This document shows positions 9,993 to 19,358 of a stretch of DNA of 64,000 nt, in pieces. This DNA is from Raffaelea ambrosiae. Its lineage: Eukaryota; Ascomycota; Sordariomycetes; Ophiostomatales; Ophiostomataceae. The position numbers and the translations under genes are program-made. Numbering within the stretch: position 1 is the stretch's first letter; each line of letters opens with the position of its first letter. Where the stretch lies: assembly GCA_002778195.1 (NCBI GenBank), contig PCDI01000006.1:1555950-1619949 (forward strand), given 5' to 3'. The notes beneath the pieces were generated by a model. It had not been told where the DNA came from, made no database searches, and saw only the letters and a program-made list of their open reading frames with translations.

Positions 9993-12900
9993 ATGCCTGG
10001 CGCAACAGGCAGTGCGCGCCGGGAGTCCGATCTCCCGGGGCGGAAGCGCTCGCGACGCGATCTCGAAGAAGACGGGTCTGAGGAAGAGGAGGACGACATG
10101 GAGGTGGTCGACGTGGCCGAGGCGAGCTCGTCGTTGCAGTCGTCTTCGGTGAGTTTGCTCTGTCCTCATGCTTTCGCTGCATTGCCATGTCCCAGCTGCA
10201 CGCGATTGTCCTAGTGTCTAACGATTGTGCGCAACAGCGATCCAAACGAGTTCGTGTTTCTTTGCCTGAGGATGCGCGGCGAAGGTCGGCCGTGGTCAAG
10301 CCCGAGCACGGCGTCTCCGACTCCATGGACGAAACCGAGGACGGCAACGAAGAAGAAGAAGAAGAGGAGGAGGAGGAAGAGGAGGAGGAGGGGGAGGAAG
10401 AGAACGCCGAAGGCTCGAGGAATCGTGCGGCGCGCGCGGACGACGGCGGATCCGACCGAAGCTCCTCCACAGAAGCGCCCGGACTGCCCGCAGCTTCGCA
10501 GTACGAGATGATGCGCGACATGGGCTTTGAGCATCTGCAGCACGAGGAAGAGGACGACATGGTGGCTACGCAGCGGCTGCAGCAGCGTGCCCAGCGCAGC
10601 GCGACGATGGCGGCCGACACCAGCGGCGAGAACCGGCGGGCCGAAAACGGCATCATCGAGCGGGTGACGTGCGTGAATTTCATGTGCCACACGCGGCTGG
10701 AGTGCGAGCTGGGCCCGCTTCTCAACTTTATCGTGGGCGAGAACGGCAGCGGCAAGAGCGCGATCCTGACGGCCATCACGCTGTGCCTGGGCGCCAAGGC
10801 GAGCAGCACAAACCGCGGCGGCAGCCTCAAGAACTTTATCAAGCACGGCGAGGAGCGCGGGTTCCTGGCGGTGCGCATCAAGAACTGCGGCGAAGACGCG
10901 TACGAGCACGACGTGTACGGCGACTCAATCATTGTGGAGCGGCACTTTTCCAAGACGGGCTCGAGCAGCTTCAAGCTCAAGTCGGCGACGGAGCGGCTCA
11001 TCTCGACGAGGCGCGCGGACGTGGACGACATTGTCGAGTACTTCCTCCTGCAGGTGGACAACCCGCTCAACGTGCTGTCGCAGGACAACGCGCGGCAGTT
11101 CCTCAACAGCTCGTCGCCGGCGCTCAAGTACAAGTTCTTCATCCAGGGCGTGCAGCTGGAGCAGCTGGACAAGGACTACCAGCTGGTGACGCAGTTCCTG
11201 GACGCGCACGACGAGCGGATCCCGCAGCTGGAGGAGCGCGTCAAGCGGCTCAAGCAGGACTTTGACGAGGCGCAGAAGCTGCACCGGCTGATCCAGGACA
11301 ACCAGGACATGCGCATCAAGAAGCGGCTGTACACCAACCAGCTGGCGTGGTCGCAGGTGGTGGAGCAGGAGCGCGTCCTGGAGGCGTGCGAGCAGGGCAT
11401 CGCCGAGGCCGAGAGCAGCATTGCGGAGGCGAAGCAGCTGCGCGAGGCGGCGTCGCAGAAGCTGGAGATGGACGACGGCAAGCTGCGGCGGGCCGAGGAG
11501 ATGCTGGCGGCGCTGGAGGGCGACGACGACGGCTACAAGGAGCGCGTGGACAAGGCGGCCGAGGCGTGCGAGGAGGCGATGAAGGAGCTGCGCGTGCTGC
11601 ACAGCGACGAGCGCGACATCCACAGCCGGCTCAAGCTGGCGGCGGACCGCGTGCGCGACCTGGAGGCGAAGATCCGGGAGGAGGAGCAGCGGCTGGAGGA
11701 CGCCAACGGCGACGTGCACCGGCAGACGCAGGAGCGGCTGGAGGAGGCGCGGCGGAAGCTGGAGGAGATCGACCGCGACGTCGAGCAGCAGAGCGGGCGG
11801 CTGCCGCAGCTGGAGCAGGAGTACGCCAAGGCGCAGGAGGCGGCGCGGCGCATGGCGGGCGACGTGGCGCGCAAGCGGGACATGGTGCGGGGGCGCGAGA
11901 CGCAGATCCGCAGCCTCGACCAGAGCCGGGGCGGGTCGTCGTCGCCGTACGACGCGTTCGGGCCGCAGATGGCGGAGCTGGTGCGGCTGATTGAGCGCGA
12001 CGGGCGGTTTGCGCGGAAGCCGATCGGGCCGCTGGGGTCGAAGATCCGGGTGCAGAAGCCGCTGTGGGTGCCGATCATGGAGCGGACGTTTGGCGGGTCG
12101 CTCAACGGGTTCATCGTGACGAGCCACGGCGACCAGCAGCACCTGAGCGGGCTCATCCGGCGGCTGAACATGGGCAGCGCCAACATCCCCATCTTCATTG
12201 CCAACGCGCGGCCGATCGACACGGCGGGCAAGGAGCCGGACCCGCACTTTGACACGATCCTGCGGATTCTCGAGTTCGACGACCCGCTGGTGCGCGACCA
12301 GCTCATCATCAACAACTACATTGAGCAGGTTATCCTGGTGCCGGACCGCAAGAAGGCGCAGGAGGTCATGTTCAGCGGGCCGGCGCCGCGCAACGTGGTG
12401 GCGTGCCTGACGCTGCACGACAAGAAGCGCGGCGAGGGCCTGCGGCTGACCAGCCGGGCGGGCGGCAACATGAGCACGACGCCGGTGATCCCGATGCAGG
12501 GGCAGAAGCCGCGGATGAAGGCGGACGTGGACAGCCAGATCGCGGTGCAGAACGACATCCTGGCGCAGAACCGCGAGGAGCTGCACGCGGCCAAGGCGGA
12601 GCTGGACGGCCTGCAGCGCGCGGAGCAGCGGTGCAGCAGCGAGATCAAGACGCACGCGCGGCGGATGGAGACGCTGCGGCGGGCGGCGCGGGCGGCGGAC
12701 GGGGCGGTGCGGCAGATCGAGGAGGAGCTGGACAAGTTCGACGGGGCGGACGGGCGGCTGCGGGCGCTGCAGGACGAGCTGGTGCTGTCCCGGGGCCAGA
12801 AGGAGCAGTGCGGCGAGCAGTACGGCGAGGTCAACGTGAAGAAGAAGGAGCAGGGCAAGAAGGTGGAGGCGCGGAAGAAGGCGCTGGAGGGGGCGAAGGA

Positions 12901-13801
12901 GGAGCGGCGCGACCTCCGGGCCAAGCTGGACAAGGCGCGGCGGGCGGTGGAGAAGGGCCGCGACGTGCGGCGGGTGGCGCTGGTGGCCAAGAACGAGGCG
13001 TTTGAGCGGGTCGAGGCGCTGGAGGAGCGGCGGGCGCTGGCGCAGCGCAAGCGGGAGCGGCAGGCGGCGCAGGTGGACGAGTTTGCGCGGCAGGCGTCGC
13101 TGGTGAGCGCGACGCGGGTGGCGATCCCGGAGGGCGAGACGTACACGAGCGTGGAGAAGAAGCTGGACGCGCTGGTGAAGCAGCTGGACGCGCGGCGGCG
13201 GCAGGTGGGCATGACGGACGAGGAGGCCAGCAACCGCGTGGTGGCGGCCAAGGCGAGCTACGAGCGCATGCAGGCCATCTGCGAGGTCAGCAAGGAGCAC
13301 GCGCTGGCGCTCAAGCAGGCGCTGCTGCGGCGGCTGGAGAAGTGGCGCAAGTTCCAGCGGCACATCTCGGCCCGGTCGCGCACCAACTTCATCTACCTGC
13401 TGTCGGAGCGCGGCTACCGCGGCCAGCTGCTGATCGACCACAAGCACCGCAAGCTGCAGGTGCAGGTCGAGCCCGACGAGACGCGCCGCACCGTGTCGGG
13501 CCGCGACACCAAGACGCTGTCGGGCGGCGAGAAGTCGTTCTCGTCCATCTGCCTGCTGCTGGCCATCTGGGACGCCATGGGCTCGAAGCTGCGCTGTCTG
13601 GACGAGTTTGACGTCTTCATGGACAATGTCAACCGCGACGTCAGCACCAACATGCTGGTCGACGCGGCGCGGCGCGCCGTGGGCCGGCAGTTTCTCTTTA
13701 TCACGCCCAATGCCATCCAGGGCAGCGCGCGGCACGCGCCGGACGTGAAGATCATTCGGCTGACGGATCCGCGGCAGCGGCAGCTGAACATTGGGCAGTA
13801 G
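9993..13801 (+). CDS. smc6: SMC6, structural maintenance of chromosomes protein of the SMC5/6 complex
   Basis: Exons 9993-10148 and 10238-13801 flank an 89-bp phase-0 intron (GTGAGT, CTAAC branch, CAG acceptor). The product is 1239 aa. SMC6 pairs with SMC5 in a nuclear ATPase ring for recombination repair and replication-fork stability. An acidic, nuclear-localisation-rich N-terminus precedes an ATPase head with Walker A GENGSGKSA near residue 220. Two long heptad-rich coiled coils flank a hinge at roughly residues 625-775. The C-terminal head carries the signature LSGGEKS near 1147 and Walker B LRCLDEFDVFMD near 1171. C/V-N-F-M-C-H and the DNPLNVLSQDNARQFL block are characteristic of SMC6 rather than SMC1-5. 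GC at third positions is extreme, many codons end in G, and this creates long antisense frames. A run of G and a minisatellite begin right after the stop. Confidence 0.96.
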
Positions 13802-14558
13802 GGGGGGGGGGGATGTGTTTGCAAGAGGATGTTTGCAAGAGGGTGCTTGGAGGATGTTTGGAGGATGTTTGCAAGAGGATGTTTGGAGGATGTTTGCAAA
13901 AGAATGTTTGCAAGAGGATGCTTGGAGAATGTTTGGAGGATGTTTGCAAAAGAATGTTTGCAAGAGGATGCTTGGAGAATGTTTGGAGGATGTTTGCAAA
14001 AGAATGTTTGCAAGAGGATGCCCGCAAAAGGATGCCCGAAGACGGGAATGAAGAAAGAGGGAACGTGCCATTTCTGTACGAGTACGATTTAATAATTGGG
14101 CGTGGGACAGTTACGACTTGGAAGATATCACTATATGTCCGTTTTGGACATGGGGAGTGGTTGGCGTTTCTTCCTTTTCACGAATGTATGCCAGCTGGAC
14201 GCGATTGTTCTTCAAGGGCCATGTTGCTGTGAATTCGCGCCGAGTTGTGGAGAGCCTTTGTGTACGTATTCCCCGTCCGGCTTTCCACTGTGCTTCCACT
14301 GCTTCTTCTCCTTCATGGCCTGCTTGTCCAGTATGATTCTCGCTGCCTCTCTTTCCTGTCACGCATGTGCTTTCACGACTTGCATGCTCAATATGTACAT
14401 TTTCTTGCATGCCTACATCTCTTCTATGCTCTTGGTGACTTTTGGTCTATTGTACATTGGAAAATACACGCGCATGGCTTCTTCGCAAGAGGGGATTCCC
14501 CCAGCCAACACTCCCTCCCGACACTCGTGGCCAAACACCCCCTTTCAATGCTCCATCA
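13802..14558. other. Intergenic spacer with minisatellite, 3' of SMC6 and COQ9
   Basis: This convergent spacer begins with a G run directly after the SMC6 TAG. It then holds a GGATGTTTG-type minisatellite and about 500 bp without recognisable genes. TACGAGTA occurs at 14077. Confidence 0.7.
13812..14034 (+). repeat. Nested minisatellite (15-bp subunits, 50-bp higher-order period)
   Basis: Basic units are GGATGTTTGCAAGAG (15 bp) and the shorter GGATGTTTG. A 50-bp higher-order unit is repeated at 13871-13920, 13921-13970 and 13971-14020. The last 40 bases of each copy are identical and the second and third copies match throughout. The repeat keeps frames open in several registers, which explains the apparent Cys/Lys/Arg-rich peptides. 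I do not regard them as genes. Confidence 0.9.
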
Positions 14559-15647
14559 CTAGATGGGAACGCCCTTGCTCCGGAGAACATTGACGCCCGC
14601 GCTGGCGGCAAAGCCAACCCACTGGCCGACCGACCGGACGTAGCCGCCCAGCTCCTGGGACTCGTGGAAGCGGCGGTGCAAGAACTCGCGCGTGGCGGCA
14701 AACTCGGGGTCGGCGTCGGTGGTCATGAACAGCTCGCTGGACGCGTAGATGGCGGACAGCGCGGCGCGCTTGGTGTACCAGGTCGGGTCGACCGAGGTGT
14801 CGCCGGCCAGGGCCCAGATCTCGTCGGAGAGGAGGGCGAGCTCGCGCAGGGAGGCGGGGACGTAGCTCGGCTGGGCCATGATGGCGAGGGCCTGCAAGGT
14901 TAGCGGAAGGAGAAGAGAAGAGGGAGAGAAAACAACAACAACAAAGAAAGAGCCCGTAAGGTATAGACCAAAAAAAAGAGAAAACAAGGCCGAGGGAGAT
15001 GAAAAAGGGACCCAATCGGTGCCTACCTCTTGCCAACGGCCCACCACCTGCTTGTTGGCCAGAAGACGCTCCCAGGCAAGCCTCTCGGCCTTGGCCAGGA
15101 CGTCTGCGCGCACCGGCTCGACCGGGTTCTCCGGATCGCCGTGGACAGCGGGCCCGAAGAGCGCCTCGGCGCGGGCGGCCAGGGCGTTGCGCTGGTTCAC
15201 CAGGTGCCAGCGGACGAGGCTGAACACGCCGTCGGGCAGGATGGTGGTGCTGATGGACGGGTAGCCGGCATCCTGGGCGCCCAGCAGGACGGTGTGCTCG
15301 GTGAACCCGTGCTCAGGGATGTGCTCGTAGGCCTTGGTCAGGATGGCCTGCTCGGCGGCGCTGAAGGTGTCCTGGGCCGGCGGAACATGGGGATGGTCGT
15401 AGGAGCGGTAGCCGCGGCGGCTGGCGGGAGGAGGGAAAGAGGGGGGGGGAGAAGAGCGGCCGGCAGCCGGGAGACGGCGTCGAGGCTGGGGCTGGAGCTG
15501 GAGCTGGAGCTGGAGCCGGGACGGAGAAGACGGTGACCGGATATGGGCGGCGCAGGAGAAACAGGATGCCGGGACTATGCGGCCAGCACGCAAAGTCTGG
15601 GCCGAGCGCGGGGCCAGACGCCGAACAGCAACAGCAGGCGGCGACAT
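14559..15647 (-). CDS. coq9: COQ9, mitochondrial ubiquinone biosynthesis lipid-binding protein
   Basis: Exons 15647-15027 and 14891-14559 are joined in phase 0 over a 135-bp intron (GTAGGC donor, CTAAC branch, CAG acceptor), giving 317 aa. COQ9 is a TetR-fold lipid-binding protein that presents ubiquinone intermediates to COQ7 in the inner-membrane CoQ complex. The N-terminus is a basic, Ser/Ala-rich mitochondrial presequence containing a hexanucleotide-encoded Leu-Gln repeat. Conserved COQ9 blocks follow: ILTKAYEHIPEHGFTEHTV, the G-x-PSIS region, LVRWHLVNQRNALAA, MAQPSYVPASLRELALLSDEIWALAGD, then WYTKRAALSAIYASSELFMTTD with a C-terminal amphipathic segment. The start was chosen because it opens the presequence. 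A longer upstream frame lacks a convincing ATG context. Confidence 0.93.
   Translation of the reverse strand: MSPPAVAVRRLAPRSAQTLRAGRIVPASCFSCAAHIRSPSSPSRLQLQLQLQPQPRRRLPAAGRSSPPPSFPPPASRRGYRSYDHPHVPPAQDTFSAAEQAILTKAYEHIPEHGFTEHTVLLGAQDAGYPSISTTILPDGVFSLVRWHLVNQRNALAARAEALFGPAVHGDPENPVEPVRADVLAKAERLAWERLLANKQVVGRWQEVGTDWVPFSSPSALFSLFFGLYLTGSFFVVVVFSPSSLLLPLTLQALAIMAQPSYVPASLRELALLSDEIWALAGDTSVDPTWYTKRAALSAIYASSELFMTTDADPEFAATREFLHRRFHESQELGGYVRSVGQWVGFAASAGVNVLRSKGVPI
15485..15520. repeat. 6-bp tandem repeat inside the COQ9 presequence
   Basis: Six GCTGGA-like hexamers run in tandem, the four central ones exact. Read on the minus strand they encode alternating Leu-Gln then Gln-Pro in the predicted mitochondrial presequence, so unit-number changes would keep frame. 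Confidence 0.85.
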
Positions 15648-18600
15648 TGTTTTGCTCTTGTTGTGGGCGGTCAATTGGCTCGGCTTGGATCGACAACACC
15701 TGGGGATATCCCGAATGGCTATTATCGTCGGAGCAAAAGAAAAGAGAGCTCTACTTTTTTTTTTTATTAGTTCGTTAGCTCCGATGCCAGGCCCAGGGAG
15801 TGGCGCCATTCGAGGGAGCGGAGTGGGGCACTTCAGGCCAGCCAGTCGAGTGGCCGGAGAAAAAATAGTGCGGCTCAAGGGACCGTTTGGGGGGGGGGGG
15901 GTGGGTGGTGGGTGTAAGACAGAGGGGGGACGTAGGAGGTGGGACTGGCATATACAAAGTACAAGAGACGAAGACAAAGACACATACGGTGCAGTGCGTG
16001 TACGAGCAAGACTGGCGGCCAGGGCCGGTTCTGGCTGCCTTGCACTTGACTTGTCTGTTGTGAAGGGGGGCCAATTGGCGTGGACAACGGTGTGGACAGC
16101 TGTTGTGGACTACGAGCAAGATGCGTTGTGGCCAACTGGTTGATGCGGTGCTCTGTGTCCCCATGCGGTTCAACTCGAGCGTCTGGCTGTGCGGTGTCTC
16201 CCATCAGCCGCCGGTGCCATGGCCGGCAAGCGGCCGGTCTGGACCAGGCGACGTTGTCTGCAAGATAACCAGTTAGTTGGTACGCGGATTTGTTGGGGCA
16301 CAGAGTCGCATTGTGGGAAGCAGTGCAGGGCAGGTTTGTTGGCTGTCCACCGAGAGAGCGAGTGGGCAAGTCTCTTGGCGAGTGAGGCCGGGCCGAGAGG
16401 TGTGTATCTTATATGTAAGTTCCAGCCGAGCTCGACAAGATGGTCTGGGGAGACGAGTTGGAATGCGAGTCGGACTCCGAACGACGAGTGGAACTACATA
16501 GTTAGTACGAGTTGAACTGCGTTGAACCACGTTGGACTCCGGCCACATAGCGCAGTTACATAGTCGGTTCCAAGGCACGCACGCACACGCATGTATCGTA
16601 CAGTGTAGCCGACTGCGCACCCTCCCATGCAAACCACCGCCAGCCAACCCTCGCCGAGCGTGCCTGTGAGCCTGGCCAGCGCTAACGCATGCAGGCCGCC
16701 GAGCCCACTTGCGAAGCACCGCACACAGGCGCTCTGGTGGGATGGTGCGTCTTGCTGCCTATTGTGTCCCTTGTCTCCATACCAAGTACCAAGTCGTAGT
16801 CCGTCTAGTCCGTCTGCGGGTGGTCCTGCATCCAGAGTCCCTGCCGCTCCCTGTCGTTCTCGGTGCAGAGGCAGCCCAAACGTCACCCTCAAACGACCAC
16901 CTACGGTCCCAGTGGGTGCCCCCCTCCCCCCCCCCCCCCATCGTGCCACGTCCTCCAATCAGCACCTGCGGATGCCATGCGTTTCCGGCCAGCATGCATT
17001 GTCTCTGTGAGCAGGGTCTGCAGGGATAGTGGTGCCAGTGGTGCCAATGGGGGGCGACTGCGAGCGTCTTATTTGCTCGCATCATCTGTATCTCACAGTC
17101 CTGATTGTCCGCACTGCCTACACGGCTGCATTGTTTGCATTGGCCTGGCTGCATGGCTGCATGGATACATGGTTTCTGGGCTGCATTGTGCTGTTTCTGC
17201 ATGCCGTTCATCGCCCACATTGTCTGCACTCACGTGGGATGGCTGGTGTCAGAGTACTGCCAGAGGCTGCCAGAGGCTGCCAGAGGTTGCCAGAGGTTGC
17301 CAGAGGTTGCCAGAGACTGCCAGAGACTGCCAGAGACTGCCAGAGACTGCCAGAGACTGCCAGAGACTGCCAGAGCAGACAACAGCACCTCGCGATACCT
17401 GCGACCATAAGGCAGGTACACGCCCGACCTGCGCAGAGCAGCAGCTCTGTGGCCCACCGCCGGCCAGCCCTAGCCGCTGTCGGCTTAAGACGAGGGCCTT
17501 GATGGTTGCCATATGGCTGGCCGTCTGGCGGGGCGCAGTGGCGGGGCTCCTGGCAGACCATCCGGTTGGTGGTCGGATTGGGTCTTGGGGTTGGCCATTC
17601 ACCTTTTTGGCCCGTGGTCTGGTGGAATCGATGGTCCTGGTGCCGTTTTGGTGCCGTTTTGGTGTCCCGTTTGAGGGGTCCGTTTCATAGCTGGGATTAG
17701 CTTGGACGAGTTCTCGTGGCAGTAAAGTACGGTGAGCAGTCGGAGGAAAGGCAGCGGCACTATTCGAACTTGGGAGCAAGTAGCCCTGTCTATTGAGACA
17801 AATCCTGTCCTGTGAGCAAGAATGTCAAAGTACGAGTATGCAAGATACACACAGTACTTCCTATGCGCTCGTATCTCGAATGTTTTGGCTAGCTTGCTCT
17901 CCAATCTTTCGTCGTGCTCGTACGGAGACCCCACCAAGCCCACCGTTTCGCGTTTTGTGGAAGGTACACTCATGGAAGGTGCACTCGGTCCTTCTTTCCC
18001 TGCCGGGCGGGGAGGTGCTGATTGGCTGGGGTGGCTGACCGAGAAAATGCAAGTGAAAATAACAATCAAACAACCGGGACAGGACCGGACAGAAAACGAC
18101 TGTACATAATAATAATAGCTGATTACTCGCAGAACACGAGGGAAAACGTGGTCCAGCGAGGTAAACCGCAGTAAAACGCAGTAAAACGTAGCAAACCACA
18201 GCAAACCACAGCGAAAAAAAGCGTATGAAAGCACCCGCAAAACTGGCCCCAGTGCCGCACAGTTCTTCCATATTGTGGCTTTTGACGCGTCGTTACATAG
18301 CACCGCCTGCCGCGCGCGCCTTGCCTGATTCTGTCTGCTGCCTGGCTTCTGGTTGGCTTTTGGCTTCGCTGGGGTTGCTGGGTTTGCTGTGCTTGTTGTG
18401 CTGGGGTTGCCGTGCTAGCTTGGGCTTGCTAGCTTTCTCCAGGGTCGCTCTTGCTGTGCTTCCACGGTCGTTCCTGCCACTGCTGACCGCGCCTGCCCTG
18501 TTTGTTTGCCTGCCCAGTTCCATCCCATTCCATCTCCCTCCAGACGCGTTTGCCACAAAACGCGGAAAAAAAGGACACTTTCTTCGCCTTCATCCCCTTT

Positions 18601-19358
18601 GGCCTCTTTTCGACACTCAATTCGCATCGCTTGGGCATCCGACCCGGCCTCCAATTCGACCCTCAAAATCTTCAATCCCCCCTCTCCCTCAAACCCGCAA
18701 TCCGGCTCCCAAGCCTCGACACCTCCCTTCCCGCGCCGTGCTGCTGGCCTCCTCCCACGCCTCTGGCCAACCAACGCCCCGTCGCGTCCCTCCACTCCAT
18801 CCATACATAAGACACAGCACACAGCCAGCCATAGCTGCCGCGGCCAGTCGCTCTTGCCCTGCGTCTATTTCCACCAGGCCGTCCGCTCCTGCCCGTGTGC
18901 GCTGATCAACCCACCCCCCATTGGACCCTCCGTTGGCACACGCCCCTTCCCGCTACGGACTCGTCGTGCCTGCGCCTGCCCAGACACGTCTCCTATCACC
19001 CTCTCTCTTTACCACACCACTGCACCGGCTGGCCATTGACCATCTGCAATTCGCACCATTTGGCCCATTTGCACCATTTGCACCATTTGCATCCGTCCTT
19101 TTGCCATCACCGCTCTAGCTGCGACCTTTGTCTCCCACCCTCACACCCCCCCAGCTCGCTCGTCCCGGCCTGCGCGTCTCCAACACGACCCTCCCCATCT
19201 CCCCCCATCCTGCCCCCCTTTGCCGAGTTCTTTGCCCAGCTCGTCGCCCAGCTCGTCGCCCAGTTCGTTGTCCCTTTCCTCTCCGTCGAACCATCGCCGC
19301 CGACTTTTCCTATCAAACGGCTCGTCTCGCCGAACTCGCCAGCTCGTCAGTTATCGCC
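15648..19358. other. Intergenic region upstream of COQ9 and the RRM gene
   Basis: This 3.7-kb divergent spacer has no recognisable gene. Scattered short frames have no family signature and no in-frame continuations. It contains a 10-bp tandem array at 17257-17376, G/C homopolymers near 15890 and 16930, TACGAGTA at 17831, and from about 18450 a CT-rich stretch leading into the start codon at 19359. Confidence 0.65.
17257..17376 (+). repeat. 10-bp tandem repeat, twelve copies
   Basis: Units start every 10 bp from 17257 to 17367. Three are CTGCCAGAGG, three are TTGCCAGAG(G/A), five are CTGCCAGAGA and the last ends in C. Variants are grouped in blocks, which suggests stepwise expansion. There are no spacers, so it is not a CRISPR array. 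The 10-bp period shifts frame every unit, so it is unlikely to code. Confidence 0.95.

Noticed and set aside
10925..14071. 1048-codon open frame antisense to SMC6
   Set aside because: It is the complement of a very GC3-rich gene. It reads as Leu/Arg/His-rich without domains, runs into the minisatellite, and the sense strand has unmistakable SMC6 motifs.
13813..14232. Cys/Lys/Arg-rich frame over the SMC6 3' minisatellite, possible small secreted protein
   Set aside because: All registers of the repeat stay open because the units lack stops. There is no signal peptide, and the Cys spacing simply follows the DNA period.
17257..17376. CRISPR-like array
   Set aside because: The units are directly adjacent with no spacers, and the DNA is eukaryotic nuclear sequence.
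17029..17502. Frames through the 10-bp array reading CQRLPE-like repeats
   Set aside because: They are an artefact of a tandem repeat whose period is not a multiple of three. Frames on both strands are equally open.
17765..17790. ATTCGAAC word, possible tRNA T-arm on the minus strand
   Set aside because: The flanking sequence does not give a cloverleaf on either strand.
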